Assembly (NCBI RefSeq): GCF_014640115.1
Contig: NZ_BMGI01000006.1
Span: 186,001 to 250,000 of the forward strand
DNA length: 64,000 nt
Direction of reading: 5' to 3'
Origin: Sinisalibacter lacisalsi
GTDB lineage: Bacteria; Pseudomonadota; Alphaproteobacteria; Rhodobacterales; Rhodobacteraceae
The translations under genes and the position numbers were made by a program. Below, piece after piece: positions 18,834 to 27,790 of this stretch. The notes beneath the pieces were generated by a model that was not told the origin of the DNA, made no database searches, and saw only the letters and a program-made list of their open reading frames with translations. The stretch's first letter is position 1. Each line of letters opens with the position of its first letter.

Positions 18834-19679
18834 TCACCCAAGCCGGAACGGGCGCGCCTTGGCCAGCCGGTCGAAGGCCGCGAGATCACCGATCAGCGCC
18901 GGCATGTCTTCGAGACGGATCATGTTCGGCCCGTCCGAAGGGGCATTGTCGGGGTCGGGGTGCGTTTCGAGGAACACGCCCGCGATGCCGAGAGAAACGG
19001 CGGCGCGGGCCAACGCCGGGGCCATGCGCCGGTCGCCGCCCGAGGCGCTGCCCTGCCCGCCCGGCATCTGAACCGCGTGGGTGGCGTCCATGATCACCGG
19101 GTAGCCGGTTTCGGCCATGATCGGCAGCGCCCGCATGTCGGCCACCAGCGCGTTGTACCCGAAGCTCGTGCCGCGCTCGGTGAGCAGGATTGCCTCGTTT
19201 CCGGTCGCCGCGACCTTCTGGGCGGCCTGCGCCATATCCCATGGCGCGAGAAACTGGCCCTTCTTGATGTTCACCGCCCGCCCGGTGCGCCCGGCCGCCT
19301 GCAACAGGTCGGTCTGGCGGCTGAGGAAGGCGGGAACCTGCAACACATCCACCACCTCGGCGACAGGCGCGGCCTGCTCGGGCAGGTGGATGTCGGTCAG
19401 CACCGGCACACCGAGCCGGGCCTTGACGCCCGCGAGCATGGCAAGCCCTTCCTCGAGGCCGGGGCCACGGACCGCGCCGGCGGAAGTTCGGTTGGCCTTG
19501 TCGAACGATGCCTTGAAGATGAAACCGAGCCCCTCGGCGGAGCAGGCCGCCTGCAGGGGTTCGGCGATGGCGAGCGCATGATCGAGCCCTTCGAGCTGGC
19601 AGGGCCCGGCGATCAGCACCAGCGGCGCGTCGTTGCCGATGGTGACACCGCCGATGTCCAGCCGGCGCGGTGATGTCAT
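18834..19679 (-). CDS. kdsA: 3-deoxy-8-phosphooctulonate (Kdo-8-P) synthase
   Basis: A 281-residue cytoplasmic enzyme that joins phosphoenolpyruvate and arabinose 5-phosphate to form Kdo-8-phosphate. Recognisable segments are LVLIAGPCQLEG near the N-terminus, FKASFDKANRTS, DIHLPEQAAPVAEVVDVLQVPAFLSRQTDLL and MDATHAVQMPGGQG, all standard for KdsA. Length matches the family. The ATG overlaps the stop of the upstream kpsE-type gene (ATGA), so Kdo synthesis here is coupled to a polysaccharide exporter. Kdo also serves lipopolysaccharide. Confidence 0.95.
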   Translation of the reverse strand: MTSPRRLDIGGVTIGNDAPLVLIAGPCQLEGLDHALAIAEPLQAACSAEGLGFIFKASFDKANRTSAGAVRGPGLEEGLAMLAGVKARLGVPVLTDIHLPEQAAPVAEVVDVLQVPAFLSRQTDLLQAAGRTGRAVNIKKGQFLAPWDMAQAAQKVAATGNEAILLTERGTSFGYNALVADMRALPIMAETGYPVIMDATHAVQMPGGQGSASGGDRRMAPALARAAVSLGIAGVFLETHPDPDNAPSDGPNMIRLEDMPALIGDLAAFDRLAKARPFRLG

Positions 19680-21394
19680 CCCGAGACCTGTTCGCGCAGG
19701 ATCGAGGCGGTAAGCGAGAGCATCAGGTAGATCCCGGCGAAAACGAGGAAGGCGAGGATCGTGTTCTCGAAGGCGCGCGGATAGGTCGGCTGGTCCGGCG
19801 CGACCGGGTGCACGCCCATCTCGAGATAGCGCGTCTGCTTGTTGGCCTCGATACGCGCCGATTCGAGCTGCTGCAACGCCTGCTGCAACAGCGCGGTGCG
19901 GGTTTCGAGATCGGATTGCGCGATGGCGAGCTGGCCGGAAATCTCGGCCAGGCTTTCGCCAAAGGCGCTGGTGCCGCCCACCTCCGTCAGCTTGGCGCGC
20001 AGTTCGGCGATCAGCGCCTCGAGCCTGCGGATATCGCCGCGCACGCCGTCGACGCGGGCCTGGTTCGGGCGCGCGTTGTCGAGCAATTGCTGAAGCTGAA
20101 GCTGCTTCTCGGCGAGTTGGGTTTCAAACCCCGTGACCTGGCTCATCACCGCGCTGGCGTCGGACGTGGCATCGAACACGCCGAGTTCCCGCTGCAGCCG
20201 GAGCACCTCGTTCTGCGCTTCAACCCGCTTCGTCTCGGCCGCGAGGTAGCTTTCCATCGCCCCCGACATCTGGTCTTCACGCAGGCGCGAAGTGAGATTG
20301 TCGACCCGCTCCTCGGAGTAGCGGATCAGCGCCTCGGAGAATGCGGCGGAAAGCTCGGGGCTCGCCGCAACGACTTCCATCTTGATGATCCCCTCGGTCG
20401 GGTCGAAGCCGATCTTCACGTTGCGCTTGAAGAGCTTGTAGGCCTGTTCGTTGGTCGGGTTCGGATCGAGACGCTGGATCGGGTCGATGCTCGGATCGGA
20501 GAAATGATCCTTGAAGCCGAGTTCCGCATCGAGCCGCAACATCGCATCGCGTGAGGTGAGGTAGCTCTGCACGGTGATCGAATCCTGGCTCGTCGCCAGC
20601 CCGGAACCGGCGAACAGGCTGCCCAGCGTCGATTGCCCCGACTCGGCCTTCTGGATCACGAATTCGGATTTCGTCGCGTACATCGGCGTGGCGATGGCGT
20701 AGAAGTAATAGCCTGCGAGCAAGGTGGGCAGGAAGACGAAGAACGCCAGGCGGGTGAACAGAAGCAGCAGCTTGCGGCGGCGGCGGCGCGCGATGTCGCG
20801 CTGGATTTCCATCACCGAACGCGCGCGGTCGGCGGCATCCATCACGTTGGTCGAGGGCAGTTGGTTGTTTTTCGGCGGCATCGTCTGCGGCAGGTTGCCG
20901 CCGCCCGGCACCGTCTGCGGCAGGTTGCCCCCGCCCGGCCCCCGGGGCGGCTTGCCGTCGGCCGACACGAGTTCGAGCATGTTGGCGCGATGAAACGGGT
21001 CGATCCCGGCGCCGCGCAGAAGGCGCACCGCGTCGTAATCCGAGGTTGCGGGCAGGCCGTGCTTCTGCGCCAGCCGGCGGGCCATGCGCAGTTGCCGCCC
21101 GGTGAGCCCTTCCTTGCGGATCGCGGCCAGTTCGTCTTCGCCCTGGCCAACCTGGTTCGCGGCAGCGGCGCTGCCCTCGCCCTGCCCCTGGGCGGGCGCG
21201 GCCCGGCTGGCGGTGGTGAACCCCTCGTCGGGAAAGCCGTCCTCGGTGCCGTCGGCAACCGATTGTTCCAGCGGGTTGAGTTGACGCGGCGCCTGCGCGG
21301 CCTGCTCGGGGCGCGCCTCTTCCACCGGCTGCGCGCCGCCGATGACCGACGAGCGACGGATACGAAACTTCTTAGCCTTGGGTTTGGTAGTCAT
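19676..21394 (-). CDS. kpsE: Capsular polysaccharide export inner-membrane protein, KpsE/CtrB type
   Basis: A 572-residue polysaccharide co-polymerase-like protein that links an ABC exporter to the outer membrane. About residues 1-200 are a soluble Gln/Pro/Gly-rich extension with an EGLTGRQLRMARRLAQKHG helix; then a first membrane segment (LLLLFTRLAFFVFLPTLLAGYYF), a long periplasmic coiled-coil region with many Q/E/A-rich heptads, and a last membrane segment (NTILAFLVFAGIYLMLSL). The usual KpsE is near 380 residues, so the extension is notable. The ATG at 21394 (MTTKPKAKKFRIRR) was chosen over an earlier in-frame start because it gives a 23-bp overlap with the ATPase gene. Confidence 0.85.
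   Translation of the reverse strand: MTTKPKAKKFRIRRSSVIGGAQPVEEARPEQAAQAPRQLNPLEQSVADGTEDGFPDEGFTTASRAAPAQGQGEGSAAAANQVGQGEDELAAIRKEGLTGRQLRMARRLAQKHGLPATSDYDAVRLLRGAGIDPFHRANMLELVSADGKPPRGPGGGNLPQTVPGGGNLPQTMPPKNNQLPSTNVMDAADRARSVMEIQRDIARRRRRKLLLLFTRLAFFVFLPTLLAGYYFYAIATPMYATKSEFVIQKAESGQSTLGSLFAGSGLATSQDSITVQSYLTSRDAMLRLDAELGFKDHFSDPSIDPIQRLDPNPTNEQAYKLFKRNVKIGFDPTEGIIKMEVVAASPELSAAFSEALIRYSEERVDNLTSRLREDQMSGAMESYLAAETKRVEAQNEVLRLQRELGVFDATSDASAVMSQVTGFETQLAEKQLQLQQLLDNARPNQARVDGVRGDIRRLEALIAELRAKLTEVGGTSAFGESLAEISGQLAIAQSDLETRTALLQQALQQLESARIEANKQTRYLEMGVHPVAPDQPTYPRAFENTILAFLVFAGIYLMLSLTASILREQVSG
20881..20940 (-). repeat. Two-copy 30-bp tandem repeat in the kpsE-type gene
   Basis: Two adjacent 30-bp units differ at only three positions and encode PGGGNLPQT-type decapeptides in the proline/glycine-rich linker just before the first membrane segment. 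A following degenerate unit (PPKNNQLPST) may be an older copy. Such a repeat could change in number by slippage. Confidence 0.85.
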
Positions 21395-22031
21395 AAAGCT
21401 GCTTTGCCTCTTCCAAGGTATCAAACATGTAAAGCTGTCCGTCGCGCAGAACGGCGGCGGAGTGCGCGAATTTTTCGAGTGTCTTCGCCTGGTGGCTGAC
21501 GATCACAACGGTTGCGTTCTCCAGCCGCTCCTTGAGCACATCGCCCGCCTTGCGATTGAACTCGGCATCCGTCGTCTGCGGCATGCCCTCGTCGATCAGG
21601 TAGATATCGAACTCGAGCGCGAGCAGCAGAGAGAACGAGAACCGCGCCCGCATTCCCGATGAAAACGTGCCGACGGGAAAATCGTAATATTCCTCCAACC
21701 CGCAAAGCCAGCGGGTGTAGGCCTCGATATAATCCGGATCGAGCCCGTAGAGCTTGGCGACGTAGCGGGCGTTTTCCTTGGCCGAGAGCCGCGAGACCAC
21801 GCCCCCCATGAACCCGAGGGGAAAAGACACGCGCGAGGATTTGACGATCGCGCCCTCGTCCGGCTTTTCGAGTCCAGCCATCATGTTGATGACGGTGCTC
21901 TTGCCGGTGCCGTTAGGGGCGAGAATGCCGAGGTTGTTGCCAGGTTCGACCCGGAAAGACGCATTGTCGAGAATGACCTTGCGCTGCTTACCCGTCCAAA
22001 ATGATTTGCTGACGTTCTTGAACTCGATCAT
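21372..22031 (-). CDS. kpsT: Polysaccharide export ABC transporter ATPase, KpsT type
   Basis: A 219-residue ATPase with Walker A APNGTGKST (residues 38-46), a signature-like FSSGMRARFSFSL and Walker B IYLIDE followed by the family's G-M-P loop. The unusual SSGM signature is typical of KpsT/CtrD capsule exporters. It is first in a three-gene minus-strand run with kpsE and kdsA. The permease partner KpsM is not present in the window. Confidence 0.9.
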   Translation of the reverse strand: MIEFKNVSKSFWTGKQRKVILDNASFRVEPGNNLGILAPNGTGKSTVINMMAGLEKPDEGAIVKSSRVSFPLGFMGGVVSRLSAKENARYVAKLYGLDPDYIEAYTRWLCGLEEYYDFPVGTFSSGMRARFSFSLLLALEFDIYLIDEGMPQTTDAEFNRKAGDVLKERLENATVVIVSHQAKTLEKFAHSAAVLRDGQLYMFDTLEEAKQLYDYQTQG

Positions 22032-22392
22032 CTTCGCGTGCCTCGGCCCCGCATACTGCCTTTTTGTGCCCGTATAGTCGAGCTTCGTTAACGAAGGGGT
22101 CTAAAGGTTCAATCTGGCACCAATATGTCGCGCAGATCGCCCGCGAAACAACGGTCACCAGGTCGATCTCGGCAAGACTGTGGCAATATCCCCCGCCGGA
22201 TGTTTACGGTCTGATCGCGTTCCTGCCAAGCCGCAACTGTCCCAGCGACGGTTTTGGCGGATCGGCGCTGGCCCCCGGCGCATGTTTTTTCCCGCAGTGA
22301 GCGTAGTTCTGGCAAGAGTGCACGCTGCGCGGGAGCAGGCGGCGACCAGCCGGGGCGTTGCCCGCGGCCCAGCCCCGGCCTATCTGTTGTGG
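22032..22392. other. 361-bp intergenic region between divergent genes
   Basis: This gap separates the kpsT-type gene (minus) from the uracil-DNA glycosylase gene (plus) and should hold both promoters. It contains a perfect 14-bp palindrome CTTCGTTAACGAAG at 22083-22096, about 50 bp before the kpsT start. The reading frame of the glycosylase stays open back to 22180, with an in-frame ATG at 22282, but the encoded residues look unlike a domain. I see no RNA gene. Confidence 0.5.
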
Positions 22393-22995
22393 ATGCCCGC
22401 GCTTGCCGACCAGATCGCCACCTGCCGCCTTTGCGCCGATGCCTTCGCCGCCACGGCCACCGGCCATGCGCCCCGCCCCGTGGCCTGGTTCGCGCCCAGC
22501 GCCCATGTGCGGGTGATCGGCCAGGCGCCGGGGCTGCGGGTGCACGAAACCGGCCTGCCGTTCAACGATGCGTCCGGCGACCGGCTGCGCGACTGGATGG
22601 GGGTGAGCCGCGAAACCTTCTACGATCGCGCCCGCATCGCGATCACGCCGATGGCCTTCTGCTTTCCCGGCTACGACGCCCGCGGCGCCGACCTGCCGCC
22701 GCCCCGGCTCTGCGCCGAAACCTGGGCCGACGCCGTCGACGCGGCGCTGCCGAACGTCCGGCTTACCCTGCTGATCGGCGCCCATGCCCAGCGCCACCAT
22801 CTTGGCGCCAGGGGGCGGATGACCGATACCGTGCGCGGCTGGCGCGACCATGCGCCCTATGTCTTTCCCTTGCCACATCCGTCTTGGCGCAATACGGGAT
22901 GGCTCAAGCAAAACCCGTGGTTCGAGGCCGAGCTTCTGCCGGTGCTCCGGGCCCGTGTCGCCGAAGAACTGGGAGGAGAAAACCGATGGCCCTGA
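22393..22995 (+). CDS. Uracil-DNA glycosylase family protein (4Fe-4S type)
   Basis: A 200-residue base-excision repair glycosylase. Motif 1 is VIGQAPGLRVHETGLPF and motif 3 is LPHPSWRN, both typical of the superfamily. Four cysteines (C11, C14, C90, C107) fit the CxxC...C-x16-C arrangement of iron-sulfur uracil glycosylases. The ATG at 22393 starts just before the CxxC, giving a family-like length; an in-frame ATG at 22282 would add 37 residues. No clear ribosome site favours either. It overlaps the SseB-like gene by 10 bp. The exact base specificity is not readable. Confidence 0.85.
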   Translation: MPALADQIATCRLCADAFAATATGHAPRPVAWFAPSAHVRVIGQAPGLRVHETGLPFNDASGDRLRDWMGVSRETFYDRARIAITPMAFCFPGYDARGADLPPPRLCAETWADAVDAALPNVRLTLLIGAHAQRHHLGARGRMTDTVRGWRDHAPYVFPLPHPSWRNTGWLKQNPWFEAELLPVLRARVAEELGGENRWP

Positions 22996-23822
22996 CCCCG
23001 CTCGATCATGCGCATGCCGACATGATGGAAGACCCCGATGACGACGCCGCGCGGCTGAAGTTCTACCAGCGGCTCGCCGACACCACGCTGTTCGTGCTGC
23101 TCTCGAAGGAACCCGAGGGCGAGGTTCTCGATCCCGAGGTGCTCGAGATCGACAACAAGGAAACCGCCAATATCGAGCGTTTCGCGCTGGCATTCGACAC
23201 CGAGGATCGCCTTGGCGCCTTCGCCGCCGATTACCGCAACGAGCCCCTGCCCTACGCCGCTTTGCCGGGCCGGGTGGTCGCGCAGGCGATCGCGGGCCAG
23301 GGCGTGGGGCTCGCGCTCAACCTCGACGTGGCGGTTTCGTCGATCATGCTGCCGGCCGCGGCGATGGACTGGCTGGCCGACACGCTGGCGAACGAGCCCA
23401 CCGAGGGCGAGGCCTCGCTGATCGCCATCGCCCCGCCCTTCGGGCTGCCCGACGGGCTGATCGAGGGGTTGGAGGAAAAGCTGGTGAGCGCCGCCGGACT
23501 GGCGAGCCACGCGGTCTTCGTCAAGGGCACCTATTCCGACGACCGCGAGGGCTGGCTTCTGGCCTTCATCGACGCCCAGCCCGGTGCCGAGCAGGCATTG
23601 GCGCGCGCCACCCACGAGGCGCTGATCTTCTCGGGCACCGATCTCGCCAGCGTCGACGTGGCCTTCTTCGCCGCGAACGACCCGATCTGCGAACATCTCG
23701 ACCACATGGGCCTGCGCTACGAATTCCCCGACCCCGAAGCGGGCGAGCGCGACGATGACGGTTACGAGGAGATCCACCCCGCCCCGGGCAGCGACCCGGC
23801 GAAGCCGCCGATCCTGAAGTAA
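22986..23822 (+). CDS. SseB family protein
   Basis: A 278-residue soluble acidic protein with the SseB N-terminal pattern (FYQRLADTTLFVLLSKEPEG, then FDTEDRLGAFA...YAALPGRVVAQ). SseB-type proteins were named from enhanced serine sensitivity in E. coli but have no settled molecular function. GGAGGAG lies just upstream of the ATG at 22986, inside the end of the glycosylase gene, so the two are probably co-translated. A hairpin terminator follows. Confidence 0.82.
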   Translation: MALTPLDHAHADMMEDPDDDAARLKFYQRLADTTLFVLLSKEPEGEVLDPEVLEIDNKETANIERFALAFDTEDRLGAFAADYRNEPLPYAALPGRVVAQAIAGQGVGLALNLDVAVSSIMLPAAAMDWLADTLANEPTEGEASLIAIAPPFGLPDGLIEGLEEKLVSAAGLASHAVFVKGTYSDDREGWLLAFIDAQPGAEQALARATHEALIFSGTDLASVDVAFFAANDPICEHLDHMGLRYEFPDPEAGERDDDGYEEIHPAPGSDPAKPPILK

Positions 23823-23852
23823 CGCGAATTGACCATTTCGGGCATTCAAGAC

Positions 23853-23884
23853 CAAAAACGCCGCTCCCACAGGGGCGGCGTTTT
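23853..23884. terminator. Bidirectional terminator
   Basis: The sequence AAAAACGCCGCTCC-caca-GGGGCGGCGTTTT forms a stem with A-rich and T-rich flanks, so it can end transcripts from both sides. It lies between the convergent SseB-like and CAP-domain genes. Confidence 0.9.
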
Positions 23885-23908
23885 CACATTTCCCGCAATC
23901 GAAGGGAA

Positions 23909-24364
23909 TTACTTCCCGGCGTAGACCATCACCCAGACGGGCCGTTCCTGCATCAGCGCCACACCCACGCCGTAGTCGTCGACGGAACCGAGCAGGATGT
24001 TCTTGCGGTGGCCCGATGACGCCATCCACTCGGCGATCACCTGCCCGCCTGTGGTCTGACCGAAGGCGATGTTCTCGGCAGTGAGCATCGGCCGGTAGCC
24101 GGTGGCGGTGATTCGCCGCTTGGGCAGGCTGCCGCGCGCGCCCTTGTGCGAGAAGCTGTTGGTTTCGGCCATCCAGCAGGCGTGGGCCTGAGCGGCCTTG
24201 TCGAGCCGGGCGTCGCGGTCGAGCGCCCTGCGCCCCCCCGCCTTGCGCTGGGCGTTCATGTTTGCGCCCGCATCGGCCATCAGGCCCGCGGCATTGGCCG
24301 GCAGATCACAAGCCGCAGCCGGGGTGGCGACGGCGAGAAGTCCCGCGAGCGCGAAAGCCCTCAC
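23909..24364 (-). CDS. CAP (SCP/PR1) domain secreted protein
   Basis: A 151-residue protein with a signal peptide (about 1-18, [13 protein letters not shown]) and a bacterial CAP domain: [50 protein letters not shown] and [19 protein letters not shown]. The His and Glu pocket residues of CAP domains are visible. Role unknown; bacterial members are thought to bind ligands or the cell wall. Its ATG overlaps the stop of the upstream ubiK-like gene. Confidence 0.88.
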   Translation of the reverse strand: MRAFALAGLLAVATPAAACDLPANAAGLMADAGANMNAQRKAGGRRALDRDARLDKAAQAHACWMAETNSFSHKGARGSLPKRRITATGYRPMLTAENIAFGQTTGGQVIAEWMASSGHRKNILLGSVDDYGVGVALMQERPVWVMVYAGK

Positions 24365-24621
24365 TTCTTGCCCTTTGGCTTGGCCGCTGCCTCCAGCGCC
24401 TCGATCCGGGCCTTGAGCGCCTCGTTTTCCTCGCGCGCTTTCTGGGCCATGGCGCGCACCGCGTCGAATTCCTCGCGGGTCACCAGCTGGCGATCAGCCA
24501 GCCAGCGATCCATCCAGCTTTTCATCGCCGTCTCGGCCTCCGAGCGCGCGCCCTGCGCCACGCCCATGGCGTTGGTCATCAGCTGGGAAATGTCGTCGAG
24601 AACCTTGTTACGCGTCTGCAT
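24361..24621 (-). CDS. ubiK: Ubiquinone biosynthesis accessory factor, UbiK/BMFP family
   Basis: An 86-residue protein with the family's layout: an N-terminal amphipathic stretch ([23 protein letters not shown]), then [26 protein letters not shown] forming a coiled coil and a lysine-rich tail. UbiK helps ubiquinone synthesis under aerobic conditions in enterobacteria by binding lipids and UbiJ. The ATG at 24621 has GGAGG five bases upstream; an ATG 12 bp earlier is possible. Its stop overlaps the start of the CAP gene. It is divergent from lgt. Confidence 0.85.
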   Translation of the reverse strand: MQTRNKVLDDISQLMTNAMGVAQGARSEAETAMKSWMDRWLADRQLVTREEFDAVRAMAQKAREENEALKARIEALEAAAKPKGKK

Positions 24622-24711
24622 TGCCGCCTCCATGCGCTTTCGCCCTATATGGCGCAGCCGGTGGCGATCCACAAGGTTGACACCCCGCGCGCGCCGCCGC
24701 AACAAGACGCC

Positions 24712-25587
24712 ATGTTTGCCGCGATCCCCTTTCCCGACCTCTCGCCGGAGATCTTTTCGATCGACCTCGGGAGCTTCCGCTTCGCGCTGCGCTGGTATGC
24801 CATGGGCTATATCGTCGGCATCCTGATCGCGTGGTGGATCATGTCGCGCGCCATCGCCAACGCCAGCTTGTGGCAAAGCGGCGCACCGATGACGCGGGCG
24901 CAACTCGAAGAGATGGTCACCTGGATGGTGGTGGGCATCATAGCGGGCGGGCGGCTTGGCTTCGTGCTGTTCTACCAGCCGGGCTATTACCTCTCCAATC
25001 CGCTCGAGATCCTGAAGGTCTGGCAAGGCGGCATGTCGTTCCACGGCGGCTTTCTCGGCGTGGTGCTGGGAGCGTGGCTGTTCTCGCGCCGCAACGGGTT
25101 GCCCACCGCCTCGGTGGCCGACCTGATCGCGCTCGCCACCCCGCCGGGGCTGGGGCTGGTGCGGGTGGCGAACTTCATCAACGCCGAGCTATGGGGCCGG
25201 CCGACGGATGCGCCCTGGGGCGTGATCTTCCCCGGCGCGCGGGCGCAGGATTGCCCCGGCGTCGAGGGCCTCTGCGCCCGCCACCCCTCGCAGCTCTACG
25301 AGGCGGCACTGGAGGGGCTGGTGCTGATGGCGGTGCTCGCCTTCCTCGCTTACGGGCGCGGCTGGCTGAAAACGCCCGGGCGCATCGCCGGCACCTTCTT
25401 CCTCGGCTACGGCCTTGCCCGTTTCACCGTGGAGTTCTTCCGCGAGTCCGATGCGCAGTTCGTCACCGCCGACAACCCGATGGGCCACGTGTTGCTTGGC
25501 ATGACGATGGGGCAGGTGCTCAGCCTGCCGATGATCGTCGCGGGCGTGCTCACGCTGATCTGGGCCAGCCGGCGCGCGCGAGCATGA
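24712..25587 (+). CDS. lgt: Prolipoprotein diacylglyceryl transferase
   Basis: A 291-residue inner-membrane enzyme that transfers diacylglycerol to the lipobox cysteine, the first step of lipoprotein maturation. About seven membrane segments are present. [12 protein letters not shown] and the signature [19 protein letters not shown] match the Lgt family. The ATG at 24712 gives [20 protein letters not shown], the usual opening in this group; the frame is open further upstream over the divergent ubiK gene. The stop overlaps the next start (ATGA). Confidence 0.95.
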   Translation: MFAAIPFPDLSPEIFSIDLGSFRFALRWYAMGYIVGILIAWWIMSRAIANASLWQSGAPMTRAQLEEMVTWMVVGIIAGGRLGFVLFYQPGYYLSNPLEILKVWQGGMSFHGGFLGVVLGAWLFSRRNGLPTASVADLIALATPPGLGLVRVANFINAELWGRPTDAPWGVIFPGARAQDCPGVEGLCARHPSQLYEAALEGLVLMAVLAFLAYGRGWLKTPGRIAGTFFLGYGLARFTVEFFRESDAQFVTADNPMGHVLLGMTMGQVLSLPMIVAGVLTLIWASRRARA

Positions 25588-26642
25588 GCCTCGCTGCGGC
25601 GCTCCGGGCCCGGATCGCCGAGGCCGGGCCGATCACGGTGGGCGCGTTCATGGCCGAGTGCCTGTTGCACCCGAAATGGGGCTATTACACCACTCGTGAC
25701 CCTCTGGGCACGGCCGGCGATTTCACCACCGCGCCGGAAATCAGCCAGATGTTCGGCGAGCTTGTCGGGCTGGCTCTCGCGCAAGCCTGGATGGACCAGG
25801 GCACGCCTGACGCCATCACGCTGGCCGAGCTTGGCCCCGGGCGCGGCACGCTGATGGCCGATATCCTGCGCGCCACCAAGGCCGTGCCGGGCTTTCACGC
25901 CGCGCTCGAAATTCACCTCGTCGAAGCCTCGCCCGCCTTGCGCGAAAAGCAGCGCGCGGCGCTGGCGGGCCATGACATCACCCACCACGACAGCGCGGGC
26001 ACGCTCCCCGAGGCGCCGCTTTTCCTGATCGCCAACGAGTTCTTCGACGCGCTGCCGATCCGGCAGTTCATCCGCGCGGGCGACGCCTGGCGCGAGCGGC
26101 TGGTCGGGCTCGACGACGACACGCTCGCCTTCGGCCTCGGCGTGCCCGACATGCCGGCCGAGCTTGCCCACCGCGACGACGTGGCCGAGGGCGGGCTGGT
26201 GGAGACCTGCCCCGCCGCCGCCGCGATCATGGATCAGATCGCCCGCCGCATCGGCACCCACGGCGGCGCCGCGCTGATCGTCGACTACGGCGACTGGCGC
26301 TCGCTTGGCGATACGCTGCAGGCGCTGAAATCCCACGCGCCGGTGGACCCGCTCGCCACGCCGGGCGAGGCCGACCTGACGGCGCATGTCGATTTCGAGG
26401 CGCTGGCGCGCGCCGCCCCGGCGCTTGCCGCTTCGCGGCTCACGCCGCAGGGGGTGTTTCTCGAACGGCTCGGAATCACGCCACGCGCCGAGGCGCTTGC
26501 CCGGCGCTTGAGCGGCACGGCGCTTGACGCGCATGTCGCCGCGCATCGGCGGTTGACGCACCCCGACGAAATGGGAACCCTGTTCAAGGTGCTCGCCCTC
26601 GTGCCGCCGGGCGCACCGATGCTGCCCGGACTGGAGCCATGA
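25584..26642 (+). CDS. SAM-dependent methyltransferase, NDUFAF7/MidA family
   Basis: A 352-residue class I methyltransferase. The SAM-binding motif I is [18 protein letters not shown], and [28 protein letters not shown] near the N-terminus is diagnostic of the NDUFAF7 family. In mitochondria this enzyme methylates an arginine of complex I subunit NDUFS2 during assembly; in alphaproteobacteria a similar role on NuoD is an inference. It overlaps lgt and pgeF by ATGA motifs, so all three are co-translated. Confidence 0.92.
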   Translation: MSLAAALRARIAEAGPITVGAFMAECLLHPKWGYYTTRDPLGTAGDFTTAPEISQMFGELVGLALAQAWMDQGTPDAITLAELGPGRGTLMADILRATKAVPGFHAALEIHLVEASPALREKQRAALAGHDITHHDSAGTLPEAPLFLIANEFFDALPIRQFIRAGDAWRERLVGLDDDTLAFGLGVPDMPAELAHRDDVAEGGLVETCPAAAAIMDQIARRIGTHGGAALIVDYGDWRSLGDTLQALKSHAPVDPLATPGEADLTAHVDFEALARAAPALAASRLTPQGVFLERLGITPRAEALARRLSGTALDAHVAAHRRLTHPDEMGTLFKVLALVPPGAPMLPGLEP

Positions 26643-27397
26643 CGCTGGACGCCATCACTTCCCCCGCCCTCGAGGGCGCCGCCCACGGGTTCTTCACCCG
26701 TCGCGGCGGCGTGTCGTCGGGGGTTTATGCCGGGCTCAACTGCGGTGGCGGTTCGGGCGACCAGAACGAGGCGGTGGCGCTCAACCGGGCCCGGGTGGCA
26801 AAGGCGATGGGGGTGGGTCCGGAAGAACTCGTCACCGTGCACCAGACCCACAGCGCCGACGTGGTCACCGTGACCGGCCCGCTCGGCCAGCCCCGCCCCG
26901 AGGCCGACGCGATGGTGACCGCCACCCCCGGCGTCGCTTTGGCAGTGCTCACCGCCGATTGCGAGCCGGTGCTTTTCGCCGACCGCGCGGGCGGCGTCGT
27001 CGGTGCCGCGCATGCAGGCTGGAAGGGCGCGCTCGACGGCGTGCTCGAAGCCACGCTCGACGCGATGGAAGCCCTCGGCGCACGGCGCGACCGGATCGTT
27101 GCCGTGATCGGCCCGACGATCAGCCAGCCCAACTACGAGGTCGGCCCCGAATTCGTCGCCCGCTTCATCATCGCAAACCCCGACCACGCCCGTTTCTTCA
27201 AGCCCGGCAACGGCGACCGCGCGTTGTTCGACCTGCCCGCCTTCGGACTCGACCGACTGCATCGCGCCGGCGTGGGCCATGCCGAGTGGACCGGCGATTG
27301 CACCTATGGCGACGCGGGGCGCTTTTTTTCCTACCGCCGCTCGGTGCACCGCAAGGAGCCCGATTACGGCCGGCTGATCTCGGCGATCCGGCTTTGA
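26639..27397 (+). CDS. pgeF: Peptidoglycan editing factor PgeF (YfiH/laccase-domain family)
   Basis: A 252-residue protein with the family's metal-site residues in HQTHSADV, TADCEPVLF and AAHAGWKGAL. Members remove wrongly inserted serine from peptidoglycan precursors and act on purine nucleosides. It starts in an ATGA overlap with the methyltransferase gene and ends the lgt operon. The length is standard. Confidence 0.92.
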   Translation: MTLDAITSPALEGAAHGFFTRRGGVSSGVYAGLNCGGGSGDQNEAVALNRARVAKAMGVGPEELVTVHQTHSADVVTVTGPLGQPRPEADAMVTATPGVALAVLTADCEPVLFADRAGGVVGAAHAGWKGALDGVLEATLDAMEALGARRDRIVAVIGPTISQPNYEVGPEFVARFIIANPDHARFFKPGNGDRALFDLPAFGLDRLHRAGVGHAEWTGDCTYGDAGRFFSYRRSVHRKEPDYGRLISAIRL

Positions 27398-27576
27398 CCG
27401 GCAGGTCATCGCGCAGGTAGAAACGGCATCGCGCAACCTGGGCGATCGTCATCGCGGAAATCGCCCCCGACATTCCCCCGATGCGACAAAAACTTGCCCC
27501 ATTCCGAGGCGACAAATCACTTTGAAACGTCGGGGAGGCCCGGCCTTGGTGAAGCCGCAGTAAAAAGGGCAAAGAG

Positions 27577-27705
27577 ATGAAAAAACGCTGGATGAAATTG
27601 GCAGTCGAAGCGGCCGGAACCGAGGCCTTCGATCTTCCCTGGGCCCGTGGCAGCCGCCGCACACGCTGGAAGGCCGCCGCCCGCGCCCGCGCCCTGGCCG
27701 CCTGA
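27577..27705 (+). CDS. Small basic protein, 42 residues
   Basis: MKKRWMKLAVEAAGTEAFDL... followed by PWARGSRRTRWKAAARARALAA. I recall similar MKKRWMK...PW.RG-type peptides in Rhodobacterales genomes, where they are annotated as hypothetical. The peptide is strongly basic (11 Lys/Arg) with no membrane segment or cysteine. AAAGAG precedes the ATG and a strong terminator lies 30 bp after the stop, so it is a free-standing gene of about 130 bp. Function unknown; nucleic-acid or ribosome binding would suit the charge. Confidence 0.72.
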   Translation: MKKRWMKLAVEAAGTEAFDLPWARGSRRTRWKAAARARALAA

Positions 27706-27734
27706 CGCACTTCCCTCACCTCACCGTGCGAAAA

Positions 27735-27763
27735 CGAAAAGCCGCTCTCGAGAGCGGCTTTTT
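27735..27763 (+). terminator. Terminator after the 42-residue protein gene
   Basis: Palindrome AAGCCGCTCT / AGAGCGGCTT with almost no loop followed by five T residues. The A-rich left flank means it could also serve the Lrp gene on the other strand. Confidence 0.9.
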
Positions 27764-27790
27764 GGCTTTCATTTGGCTTTCAAACGCCCC

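Noticed and set aside
22180-22392. N-terminal extension of the uracil-DNA glycosylase
   Set aside because: The frame is open and has an ATG at 22282, but the extra residues have no domain-like pattern and would exceed the family length; kept only as an alternative start.
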